Shown: in pieces, positions 22,488 through 34,000 of the stretch
Layout: the number at the start of each line of letters is the position of its first letter
How positions within the stretch are numbered: position 1 is the first letter of the stretch
Assembly: GCA_030737835.1 (NCBI GenBank)
Contig: CM060854.1
Coordinates: 11,527,272-11,591,271, forward strand
DNA: 64,000 nt
Reading direction: 5' to 3'
DNA from: Acorus gramineus
Taxonomy: Eukaryota; Streptophyta; Magnoliopsida; Acorales; Acoraceae
Position numbers and translations under genes: made by a program
Notes under the pieces: generated by a model
Told to the model about the DNA's origin: nothing
Seen by the model: only the letters and a program-made list of their open reading frames with translations
Databases searched by the model: none

Positions 22488-24042
22488 CTACTGGAGCTCA
22501 TGAGTGTAAAAGAATTTTGGAGGAATATGCTTCGTTCTATCACCCTTGATATATCCCCCTTTTATTTGAGCAATGCATGCTGCATTGTCTTCATATATAG
22601 TTGTTGGAACATCTGTAATGAGAGATAGTCCGCATGCAATACGAATATGATGAACCAAAGACCTTATCCACACGCATTCCCGGCTTGCTTCGTGGAGTGC
22701 AAGAATCTCAGAGTGGTTAGAAGACGTGGCGACCAAAGTCTGTTTCGTAGATCGCCAAGAGATTGCTGTGCCACCGCAAGTGAATACATAGCCTGTTTGT
22801 GAGCGAGCCTTGTGAGGATTGAAAGATATCCTGAATCTGCATAACCCTTTAGTTGTGCACCATAATTGGAATCCTTTGCATAGAATAGACCCATGTCTGA
22901 TGTTCCACGAAGATAACGAAAAATGTGCTTCACACCATTCCAATGCCTTCGAGTTGGTGCAGAGCTAAATCTGGCCAATAAATTAACTGAAAATGCAATG
23001 TCAGGTCTAGTGCATTGGGCCAAATATAATAAGGCGCCAATTGCACTAAGATATGATACTTCAGGACCAAGAAGATTTTCAGTATCTTCTTTTGGACGAA
23101 AAGGGTCTTTCTTTGGGTCAAGTAACCTTACTACCATTGGAGTACTTAATGGATGACATTTGTCCATATTAAAACGCTTCAGGATTTTTTTTCAACATAT
23201 GTTGTTTGATGAACAAGTATCCCATTTGAACTTTGCTCAATTTGCAAGCCGAGACAGTATCTTGTTTTTCCAAGATCTTTCATTTCAAACTCCTTTTCAG
23301 ATATTCGGAAGCCTTTTTGAGCTCTTCAGGAGTCCCAATTAGATTAATATCATCAACATATACTGCAATAATGGTAAATCCGAGTTCCGTTTTCTTAATA
23401 AATACACAGGGGCATATTGGATCATTGACATATCCTTCTTTTATTAAGTACTCACTAAGACGGTTATACCACATTCGTCCAGATTGCTTTAATCCATACA
23501 AGGATAGTCTTAGCTTGATTGAGTACATGTTTCGTGGTTTTGCTTCAGGCAATTTTAGTCTTCAGGAACTTTCATATAAATGTCGGTATCTAATTTTCCA
23601 TATAAATATGCAGTAACCACATCCATTAGCTGCATGTCAAGTCCTTCTGAGACTACAAGACTAATTAAATACCGAAATGTGATTGTGTCCATCACAGGAG
23701 AATATGTCTCTTCAAAATCTATCCCAGGTCTCTGCAGGAAACCTGTGCCACAAGACGAGCTTTGTATCTAACAATCTCGTTTCTTTCATTTCTTTTTCTC
23801 GCAAACACCCATTTACATCCTACTGGTTTAACACCTTCAGGGGTTAGGACTACTGGTCCAAATACTTGGTGTTTTGCAAGTGAATCCAATTCTGTTTGAA
23901 TAGCAGCTTTCCATTGTGGCCAACAATTTTTTCGTCTGCATTCAACCACTGAACGTGGTTCTAAATCATTATCTGAAATGATTTCTGTAGCTACTGCAAA
24001 TGAGAATATATCATCAACAAGCACTTGCTTTCGATCCCACAA
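22488..24042 (-). pseudogene. Copia reverse transcriptase-RNase H, several frames
   Basis: RT begins in the 24042-23719 frame (KWVFARKRNERNEIVRYKARLVAQ). It continues in 23552-23280 with LSLYGLKQSGRMWYNRL and AVYVDDINLIG, the YVDD catalytic motif. The 23167-22664 frame has SYLSAIGALLYLAQCTRPDIAF. RNase H lies in the 22943-22488 frame, ending YEDNAACIAQIKGGYIKGDRTKHI. Frame changes near 23710, 23570, 23170 and 22800 mean it is not translatable as one protein. Confidence 0.88.
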
Positions 24043-24062
24043 TATTTGTGAATTTGCATAAT

Positions 24063-24596
24063 TTATGAAATTTCTTCATTTCCATGTACTTGTTCTTCAT
24101 GCACGGGCGTCACTTCAGGGACGTCAGTCTCTTCGGGGACTTGTGTCACTTCAGAGGCTTCTTCCTCTGTAGGAGTTATTATTGTGGGTCTTTCAAGTGT
24201 TTCATACTCTTCTAGAGAATTATTCTTCATTGTTTTTCTCCTTCGGGGAGCTGAATCTTTTGAGCCTATAGGTCTTCCACGCTTCAGGTGTGTTTTTGTT
24301 GATTCATTAGCCGGCATATTAACAGTTTTTCCTATTGGAACATTAATTCGAGCTGGAGTATTAGCAGCTGGAATATGTGATTTCATCACTTTTGCTGCAT
24401 CATTGAATGCATCTGGCAATTGATGCGCAATTCTTTGAAGATGGGTGATTCTTTGCACTTCAGTTTCACATTGATTAGTGCGAGGATCAAGATGAGACAA
24501 AGATGGAGTTTGCCATGTAAGTTCACGTCGTTCTTCTGGCGACGGATTTTCTCCCCCTAACGACGGGAATATTGTCTCATCAAAATGACAATCCAC
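24063..24596 (-). pseudogene. Copia integrase-RT linker, copy proximal to RT
   Basis: The frame from 24596 reads MDCHFDETIFPSLGG, then RELTWQTPSLSHLDPRTNQCE, HIPAANTPARINVP and KRGRPIGSKDSAPRRRK. This is the basic, low-complexity linker that lies between integrase and reverse transcriptase in many plant Copia elements. It is not an enzyme by itself. Confidence 0.75.
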
Positions 24597-24715
24597 AAAT
24601 CGAGCGGTAAAAACATCCCTGTCAATGGTTCAAGATATCTTATAATAGAAGGAGAATCTACTTTGTATGATAAATATGTCATCGATGATCATTTATTTGC
24701 GATTCCACATTTCTC

Positions 24716-25156
24716 TTATATGCATATAAATATAGAGATCTTAATATTATTAGGTACCTTTTCCTCTTCAAGAGTTTGTGTAGTCACTTCTGGAACTCGT
24801 TTCTCTTCATGGACATTATACTCTTCTAGAGTTTTAGAGAAAGTGGATCTATTGTTCATAATCTCTTCTGGAACATTATGTATAACTTCTTCTGGAGCAT
24901 TATTAGAGCATGATTTTACATTTGATCTCCACTTCTGGGGAGCTGAATTTTTTTTTTTTGAACCTATAGGTCTATCACGCATCTGGCGTGCATTAGGAAT
25001 TTGATTTTCACGTTGAGCGGTACGTGAGTCTAGATAAGACAGAGTGGATGTATTCCACGATAATTCTCGTTGTTCTTCAGGAACAGATCGTACTTCAGGT
25101 ACGTTCTTCCCTCCCCCTAACGGCGGGAATATTGTCTCATTAAAATGGAAATCCAC
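24716..25156 (-). pseudogene. Copia integrase-RT linker, second diverged copy
   Basis: The frame from 25156 reads MDFHFNETIFPPLGGGKN, then RELSWNTSTLSYLDSRTAQRE and RPIGSKKKNSAP. It is clearly homologous to the copy at 24596-24063, in the same orientation, but diverged at many positions, so the element carries the linker twice in tandem. Confidence 0.75.
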
Positions 25157-25159
25157 AAA

Positions 25160-26975
25160 TCATGCGGTAAAAACTATCATCGAGCAAAAGAATCTTCTAG
25201 TTCTTTAGTATATGCCCAAATGAATAGTTCAACGCATCATCGTGTACCATGGATATCCGAGACGGTCATGTCAAATCATAAAGATCATAGAACTTCTAGT
25301 TTATATGAGTAAATATGGATATTTATAATAACCCTTAGGAGAGAGCATAAAGCTTTTCTAATGTATGCTTCTGGCATGAGACATTATTAATGCATAGATA
25401 CTCCATAATTTTAAAATGGCATATGTTGAGATAGGTATCTTCAGTAGACTTCTTCTGGATCTACATGAATACAATGCATCGTTGATACAAAATTTTGTAT
25501 CTCTTGATAACATGATATCTGCCCTTCTGGAGCCTTCGACCAAGTTTATAATACCAAAAATAATATTATCATTTGCATTAATTAATGTTAAACTCAAAAA
25601 ATAAGATAAATATGAAAGTGCATTTCATATAATAAAAAAAATAAAGACGTAAATATAAAATTGACAAATATCTAATCATATATCAAGTACATGACCAATA
25701 AAGAGTTTAAGCGTACTTCAGGTATGCAACCAATTTAAAGATTTGGACGTACTTCAGGTACGTGACCAAAATTATGTTATGAAATACCAAATAGATGACT
25801 AATTTTCCTTTGCATTTTAGGGGTTTGTTATGCAACTTTTGCCTTGCTTTAGTTTAATAGCAAATCACTTCTAGTGATTTGAGATATTTTACAAACTTTA
25901 TGATTGTTGTGCTTTCTCAACTATATAAATCATGATCTCATCATTCATGACCACAACTTCCATGGCGAACATAAAATAAAATGCATTTACTTCGGGTAAT
26001 GATGCATTTACATGATATTTTAAAAAAATCGTTGTTCGGCAACGAGAATATATAAAATTAATGCTCTCAATATTGCTACAACTGGAGCATATTTGAGGCA
26101 TAATGGCCGGTGGACCTTTGTCAATGAGGTATTAATCTTTAAATCCTCTTCATTATGATGGTGAAATCTAATCATAATTTACATGTTCCTGCTGGGATAC
26201 ATGGATCTTTTTTTTTTATTTGGTCCTTCAAGGACCCAAAAAATATATCATATAACTTTTGTTTGGTCCTACAGGAACACGAGCAATCATGATTTTTGTA
26301 TAGTCTTTCAGGGATAGAACAAAATAAAATTTTACATGATCCTTCAAAGATTCATATAATCATAATTTTTGTACAGTCCTTCAGGGATAAAATAAAATAA
26401 AATTTGTATGATCCTTCATGGATACAATATAATCATAGTCCTTCAGGGACATTTTTAATCATATCTTTTACATGATTCTTCAGGGATCCATGTAATAACA
26501 TTTTTTGTCTGATCCTGCAGGGACACAAGACTTTGTAATATCAAAATAAATCACTCATAAGTAAATAAACCTTGAATTTAAGATGTAAAAATAAACTTGT
26601 TACAACATATAAATTTAGTGTCATTTATACATAGATTTACCTCAACTCCTTGTAAACAACAAATAGAGCTTCAAATAGGGCTAGAAGAAATAAGAAAGAA
26701 ATGTGTACAAATGTCACCATATAAATATTGTTTTGGTGTGATCAATACTTTTAATAATAATATATAATATATATACAAAGAACATATTTATCATTGTGGA
26801 AAATATTATTCCACAACAGATAAACTATATACAAACAATAATATAAAACAAATGCATATATAAATTAAATAATCGGTGCATCTTGCATTATACTTGTGTT
26901 GCTAACCGACTTGGTTAAAAGTTTGCAACAACATTTTTGAATAATATCTTCAAGATGAAGTCTTTAAATTAAATC
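25160..26975 (-). other. AT-rich interior of Copia, no coding sequence seen
   Basis: I found no gag, protease or integrase motifs on either strand. Two short repeats around GTACTTCAGGTA occur at 25706-25765. From about 26210 to 26530 there is a tandem array of roughly 35-40-bp units built on CCTTCAGGGA and ATAATCATAATTTTTGTA. The rest is unrecognised. Confidence 0.6.
26210..26530. repeat. Minisatellite inside Copia, about 8 units
   Basis: Units contain GTCCTTCAGGGATA or GATCCTTCA-like strings spaced by ATAAAATTTT and ATAATCATA spacers. Confidence 0.7.
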
Positions 26976-26980
26976 TAATA

Positions 26981-29649
26981 TGTTATATATGTGTCACTTT
27001 TATCCTTCTGGTCACCATTGGAGCATTTTGGCAGTTTTTCAACTTTTTCTTTTTTCGATCGGAACCGCTAAAATTTTGGACTTTTAGCTATCATCCTGAG
27101 CTTGAGGACTCCGATTGAAAATCTAACTGCATATTATGTGTCCTGGTGCCATTTCAAGCCACTCACAAAAATTTCATCGAATTCCGGTAACGTTTCAAAA
27201 TTTTGCAGTTCCAAATCGTATCCGGGTTTTGACCAAGCAAAAAGTCATTGGGAGACTTGACTTGGTCAATGTTAACCCTTGACTTGGTCAATTGGGTTTG
27301 TTTTCTAGTGTGGTTGGGTTGACTAAGGTCAAAGCTCACTTAAACCTAACTAAACCTAGCTAAACCTAATTAAGTGAGTGTGAGTGGTATGTGTGTGTGT
27401 GTGTGGTGTGTGTGTGTGGCTTTAAGTGAAGTCCACGCCCACACTTGTGCCCTCCCTATTCATCTTCTTCTCCATCTCTCTCAAGCTCTCTCATCTTCTC
27501 TTTAATTCCCACTTTTGATCTAGTAGGAGTGCTTGAACAAGAAGAAACCCTAGAAGGAGAAAAGTTTGGTAAGGACCCGATCTATCTTCCTATGGTCTTG
27601 GATCTTCATTCCCCTTATGTAACCTCCTCTCTTACCTCCTTTTCTCCTCTGTTTTAAGCCCCTTTTAGGCTGAGAAGAGGGCTTGGTGGTGGTGGTCTTG
27701 GTGGTGGCAAATCGGTGCGCGAAGAGCACCCGAATTCCTCCCCTTCCCTTCTTCTCTTTGGGTAAGCTTTCCTCCTCCCTTTTTCTTGTGTAGATGCTTG
27801 TTTAGGGTTGCATATGGGTATGCATGGCATGCATGGTGGTTGGGGGTGCTGTTGGGGGCTGTTGGCGGTGTGGGAGTGGCTCGGGCGTGCATGCGGGGTC
27901 ATCCGCGCGCGTGCGAGCGAACCTGCGTGCGCAGGTAAGCGCAGGTAGGCGCAGGCGCGCAGTCGGGCGCGTTGGCGGGCGTGCGCGCGTACGCGCGGGC
28001 TGTACGTGCGGGCGTGCGAGCGGGTGTTGCGCAGGGGGGCGCAGTGCGCGCGGGGGTACTGCGCTGGGGCGCAGTGCGTGCGGGTGTGCGCGCGAGGTGC
28101 TGCGCTGGGGCGCAGTGCGCGCGGGTGCACCCGGGGCTGGACGCGGTGCGCGCGGGCGCGAGCGTGCGCGCGCGCGGCAGCGTGTCTGGGCGCGCATGCG
28201 TGCGCACCCGTGCGTGTGCGTGCGGGTGGCCGTGCGCATGGCTGCCCAGGGGTGCGGAGTGTGTCGGGGCACTCGGGCTCGCGTGCGTACGGGCCGTATG
28301 CATGCTTGTCTGAGTGTTGGGTATTTTTATCGTATTTCTTGAGCATTTGTGTATTTTACTCACCATTTTGGTTTCCCATGTCTTGCAGATCTTGACGAGC
28401 GGTCACGTGACGACCTGGGTATTGGTGAGTGGGACAACCCAACCCAGTTGGGAGGCGTTCGATGCACGTAGGCGTGCATTGCCCTCCCCTGGGGCCCATA
28501 ATTGCATATTAGATAGTATTAATTGTAAACTATGCATGCATGATTATTATGTAGTATCCATGCCACCCTAGGCCTTGCATGTTAGGGATATGCACCCTTA
28601 TGATATGTGTAAAGGCCCAAGCATCCTGATACCATGTTTTCATGCTAGGGAAGCCTCGACCTACGCATGCGTCCCATTTAGTTTAATTTATTTAAATCAA
28701 ATGCGAGTTTTGTAATTAGCATGCCTTAGAGAATATTATAACCTTGTGGTTATAATATATGCTTCCCCGCATCTTAGTTATGCGCCCTGGAGGAATTCTG
28801 AAGAATTCATGACATTTGTAGAGTTGAGATCGGTGTCGGCAGATCCAAGTGGATCGTATCCGTGTGGGTAGGCTGTTTCTCTTCCCTTCGTTGGATCCGT
28901 GTAGGGACTCCTCAGCGTTAGACAGGCCGTCCTGACAGAGGGCTCCCATCAGTAGGCACCTCCTGATTTGGTTTCGGACTGTGCTGAATCGTGGGAGTAG
29001 ACCAGGCGAGCTACGGTGTGGAGGAGAGGCTATCGGTGGACCAAGGGTGATTAACAGCCTAGTCAGTCCCAAAAGACCATGTCACCAGTTTGAGGGTGAG
29101 GGTGTAGTGGGTTGGCGATGAGCGACCCACTGGATTGTGTAGTTATTGCCACTTAGAGGCTATAAATGATTTGAGGTTAATATGAATTGTGATGCATGGG
29201 TTGTGCTATTCACTGAGCGTGTGGCTCACCCTCGCATATATTTTTCTCCAGTGATATCTGAGTCGGATCAGCAGGAGGAGCTCCCCGAGGCACGTCAACA
29301 GTAGCGGAGCAGCGTCACGTTCTTCGTGTGAGAGGCCATTCAGCATCCCCCTTTTGCTTGTATGTATTGTATTCCGTGCTTGAGCACGCGTTTGTATTAT
29401 ATTTGGATGTCGTGTATATATTGGCTCTCACAGGACAGTTGATTATGTATCGAGTCTGTAATATGTCTTTGAATTACAGACTCAGTCTTTTAGCTTCCGC
29501 TATTTGTGTACATATTATGTCAGCCTCTTTGTTGTCTGTGTTGTCATTGTTGATATTGTTTTGGAGTATATTATCGACCTCTTGTATAGACTGCTGATAT
29601 CATATATACCATTGCCGCGTCCCGGGGACGGCCGCCCTGGGGCGTGACA
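26981..29649 (+). mobile_element. Solo LTR, family A, TSD TAATA
   Basis: It starts TGTTATATATGTGTCAC and ends CTGGGGCGTGACA, with TAATA at 26976-26980 and 29650-29654. Length is 2669 bp. Predicted layout: exon 1 ending at about 27760 (TTTGG|GTAAGC), intron 1 27761-28388, 36-nt microexon 28389-28424, intron 2 28425-29251, then exon 3. Intron 1 is very GC-rich (27890-28260). A (GT)n run lies at about 27390-27420. It interrupts the Copia element. Confidence 0.93.
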
Positions 29650-29654
29650 TAATA

Positions 29655-30035
29655 TATGTATTCAGAGGATAAATAAATTGACATCAATAAAAAAAACATG
29701 TGACTGATGTTCTTGAGCTGCATCAATTTATTTATTAATCAATAGACTTGTATAATGGGATATTCACAATGACTATGATGGTGTAAATATCAAATATATA
29801 CAAATATAATGAAATGATTACATCATACTCATCAAATAAGAAAACAAAGAGAGAAATAGTGATGAGATAAGATCAAAATGAAAAATAGTTAGCATGCATG
29901 AGTGACACCTATATGAGACACATATATAATTCCGTTTATATTGAACCAGTCCCTGCACACATCACCAAAAAAATATAAACCATTGAGTCGAATCATTCTC
30001 TCCGATTTTGTGTGGGCTTGAAAACCAAAAGCTTA
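29655..30035 (-). other. Copia leader, right of the nested solo LTR
   Basis: AT-rich untranslated sequence between the Copia primer site and the point of solo-LTR insertion. No feature recognised. Confidence 0.6.
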
Positions 30036-30050
30036 TTCGTGCTGATAACG
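30036..30050 (-). other. Primer binding site (TTATCAGCACGA type)
   Basis: The minus strand reads CGTTATCAGCACGAA next to the LTR, a primer site seen in a subset of plant Copia elements. Confidence 0.75.
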
Positions 30051-30331
30051 TGTTGTAAACTAAATAGAATATGATATATAATAGTATATAAACAAAGCAC
30101 ACAAGTATATAGAGAAGAGAAGTAGAGAGAGATTCTTATTCATTATTTGTTGGTTGGTAATAGAATACAAGCCAATACCCTTCTATTTATAGGGTACCAA
30201 AGGTTGAGAGTTACAAGCTAAAGAGGTGAAGGGGTAGTTAGTGGGGTGATTAAGATAGGAGGGTTATGGAGATAAAGACTGGGGGAGGTTATGGGTTAGA
30301 GAAGTGGTGGTTATCCACCATATTCACAACA
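30051..30331 (-). repeat. 5' LTR of the gag-less Copia element
   Basis: 281 bp, near-identical to 21838-22154 apart from two indels. The primer site lies at 30036-30050. Confidence 0.92.
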
Positions 30332-30995
30332 TTAATTAATTTGTTACATTGTATTTCATATTTAACCCACCCCATTATTACACCAAACCCACCCGGACAT
30401 TACCTACCCCTAAACATCCCCCACAAATTTATTTCCCACCCCAAAAATAGTCTTATTTTAGTTTCTGTTTGACATAGACGATGTATTTTGTGTTTAATAT
30501 GATTCGACATGAAGCATATCTTTTGAGAATAAAAAATCTTAGTCTCATCCTGGTTCCCATTCGACATAAACTCTGTTTTCTATGTTTTGGTTTGACATGG
30601 AGCATATCTATCAAAAATCATAAAGCTTAGTTATATTCTGGTTCTTGTTCAACATAAACAATGTCTTTCTGTGTTTAATGTGGTTCAACATGGATTATGT
30701 CGAATGGGGACCAGAAGGTTGTGCTTCAATTTCTAATGTGCAATCAACGCAATTATTGTCGACAAACTGATACCAGGTAGACTCTCACATTAGCAACATG
30801 GACTTACTTTTATGACATAGTATTAAAACATTTGATGCAATCACCAACAAATGATTTTCTGTGGGACAAGGGCAAACAAGCCAGGATAACCTACCAACTT
30901 GACAGTAAGGTCAGCCATGAAAGGTCCCTCCGTCATCAAAAAAAAATCCACCAATAAATGATTAACAACTGATCGACAATATTCGATTAAAAAGC
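30332..30995. repeat. Intergenic spacer with ~98-bp degenerate repeats
   Basis: About 30455-30720 holds three units with the order GTTTGACATAGACGATGT / TGTGTTTAATATG / TCGACATGAAGCATATC and variants (GGTTTGACATGGAGCATATC, TTCAACATAAACAATGTC). No gene is seen. The spacer ends at the TSD of the family-B LTR. Confidence 0.65.
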
Positions 30996-31062
30996 ATTTT
31001 TGTAACAACTGTGACTTTTATGTCTTAATTAACTGCTTTTGTGATGTGTCTAGTATTCCAAA

Positions 31063-34000
31063 TGTTACGCCCCGGAGCGGCCGTCCCCGGATCGTAGCAA
31101 TATATATAAATATCAGGTGATCAATACAAGAGGTCAATAATGACTCTAAGAGATACATCGATGATCCAACATATGACGTATCTGGTTTAACAAAGCAATA
31201 ATAATAGATAGCTTATCAGAAAGTGTGGAAGCGTAAAATGACATAAATCTATAATTCAAAGTAACATTACAGATCCAATTAATACAATTATTGTCCTATG
31301 AGGGCCAAGTCTAGTCAAAACCGACTAAAAATAATGACATGTGCCCCAAGCACGAATATCATAACATACAGGTAAGAGGAATGCTGACGGTCTCATGCTC
31401 GCAGAACCAAAAAATCGAACGCTGCAACAACTGCTAGAATCTCACCTCGTGGGGCTCCTCCTTCAAGATCAACTCAGCCCCAGGTAGAGGAACAACACAC
31501 GAGGGGTACTGAGCTACAAGCTTAGTGAATGGTAAAAATCTAAGCACCACATCTATATCACATCAATAGTACAATAACAGTTCAACCAAGACATGGAATA
31601 AAATCCAAAGATAGAAACAATCACGCAAAGACGTGCCCTCACTATACCCTCACCCTTGCCCATAGGGATGACAAGAGACTTTTGGAAGAAATCAATACGC
31701 TAACGCCTACATCATCCGGTAGCCCTCTTTCTGGCGGCCTTCCAACATCATGGCGGCACCACGCAAGACAGCTTCAACGCACGATGATGTGTAAAAGAAA
31801 CGCTCCACACTCACAATATGACCCTTATGAATCCTCCACCATCGGTTAACCATTACCGATACGCTATCGAATTCTCGTGAATTCCCATAAAGTTGCATCC
31901 CTCGGATGCGGGAAGATTAACTATATTTACAGCTGAATAATGTCCTAGCATGATCCCAAAGGAAGGTCCTATACGCGCCTATTACTGATAGGCAAGGTTT
32001 ATTATTCAAATATTTAGTTTTAATATTTCATAATATATCAAAGCTAATCATGGAACCATACAAACTTAATGATAAATAGCATACCACATATTTAACTAAT
32101 CATGGAGCAAATTCAATATACGAATCTCCTATGGCATACCATATTCAATGATATTAAATACATAAGATACAATATCATGCTAGCATTAGATGTATAAAAA
32201 TATGGTTATTTATGCATGTATTATGGTGGACAAACAAGTAATGGGTGCGATATAAATTGTCTACGCAAAATACAAATTATAAATATATATAGTATGCGTT
32301 ATCTAACATGGTAAGTTATAATCCTAATAATATGTCCATTATATGGATACTGTCACGCCCGAGGCGTCCCCGAGACGTGGCAATAATAATAGTAATATCA
32401 GCTATCAATACCTGAGGTCAATAAGGACACCAATAACAATATACAAGGTGGCAAAGCAAGATAATGATAACTGATTGAAAAGCGAAAGCATAATATATAA
32501 CAATGTCTGTAAATCAAAAACATTATTACAAACCCGAATACACAATCAATGTCTTGTGGAAGTCAAGTCTAGTCCAAAGAAAATACAACCTGTGCCACAT
32601 GCACGATTTACAAAGCATAAAATGACTCTAGGAATGCTGACAGCCTCGCACACGCCACCTGCCGGCAGAACGGTCGACGCCCATAAGACCACGCCACAGG
32701 AAGCTCCAGCTCCACGCCCAACACTGCCCCTGAAAAGAAACAGTATGCGAGGGGTGAGCTACAAGCTCAGTGAGTGGCTGGAAACCAATCACCATTCTAC
32801 AGTTCAATACATAATCAATTTCCTTTTTCCAAGGAAAAACATGGGTAGAAACCCAAAGATCACTGGGTCACGCGGCGGCGCGACCAACCTCACCCCCACC
32901 CTCACTCCCGTAGGGAGTCTTTTGGGACTTAAGGGGAGAGACCATACTGTCGATCGAAGAGACCCGGATTTACTGGTCTCGGGACCATGCCGTCGGTCGA
33001 AGAGACCCGGATTTACTGGTCCACTCAACACTACTGGATCATCTACATCTAGATAATCGCCCATCGATGTCCTTCAACATCCATCACGAGACCGGACCCA
33101 ACATCTATGGGAACGGTCGAACAACGAATGGGTCACGAGGCGACGCGTCTTCGCCTCATCCACACCCTCACTCTTGGAAGGAGGAAACTTGGGACTTTGG
33201 GAGAGACTTAGACTGCTCTACACCCCTGGTCCACCGGTAGCCTCTCCCCGCTCCGTAGCTTACCTGGTATACTCCCACTATTCAGCACAGTCCGAAACAC
33301 ATCAGGAGGTGCCTACTGATGGGAGCCCTCTGTCAGGACAGCCTGTCTAACGCCGGGGATGTCACTACTCGGATCCAACGAAGGGGAGAACGATTCCACG
33401 CTCGCGACATCATTCAATAACCCTCTCCCGGGTAGTATCTACAACCCGATCTCCTCAACTCACTCTCGATACTCGCTCAACGAGATATCACGGACATGCA
33501 TAACAACAACCAACACACTCATATTAACCTCAAAGTAGTCATAGTCCCCAAACGGGAGTAACTACACAAGTTAGAGGGTCGTAACATCGCCGATCCACCC
33601 CACGCTCACCCTTTAGGGGTGTCATGGGTCTTTTCAGACTAGGCCGCTCTCCACCCCTGGTCCACCCGGTAGTCTCTCCTCCACTCCGTAGCTTGCCTGG
33701 TATACTCCCACGATCAGCACTGTCCGAACACATCGGAGGTACCTACAGATGGGAGCCCTCTGTCAGGACAGCCTGTCTAACGCTGGGGAGTCCCTACATC
33801 GGATCCAACCAAAAGGAGAAGACAGCCTACTCACGCGCGTACGATCCTGTTGGATCCGTCGACAACGATTTCTAACACTACTAATGTCATGAATTCTCAA
33901 GAATTCCTCCAGGGCGCATAACTAAGATGCGGGGAAACCTATATTATAACCACAAGGTTATAATATTCTCTAAGGCATGCTTACAACAATATAATCACAT

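Larger units (their letters stand above)
21838..30331 (-). mobile_element. Full-length Copia element (gag-less), TSD TTAAT
   Basis: LTRs at 21838-22154 (3') and 30051-30331 (5') are flanked by TTAAT at 21833-21837 and 30332-30336. The minus-strand order is 5' LTR, primer site CGTTATCAGCACGAA, a long AT-rich non-coding interior, the linker between integrase and reverse transcriptase, reverse transcriptase, RNase H, purine tract, 3' LTR. Gag, protease and the integrase core are not recognisable. A family-A solo LTR (26981-29649) was inserted later. Confidence 0.93.

Noticed and set aside
27654..28395. Long overlapping open frames on both strands with Arg/Ala/Gly-rich translations
   Set aside because: They lie in the GC-rich LTR intron; open frames follow from stop-poor composition, differ among LTR copies, and show no domain.
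31063..32350. Reading 31063 and 32351 as two tandem LTR starts of one element
   Set aside because: The TSDs pair differently: CCAAA for 31063-37199 and GATAC for 32351-35718, so one is nested in the other.
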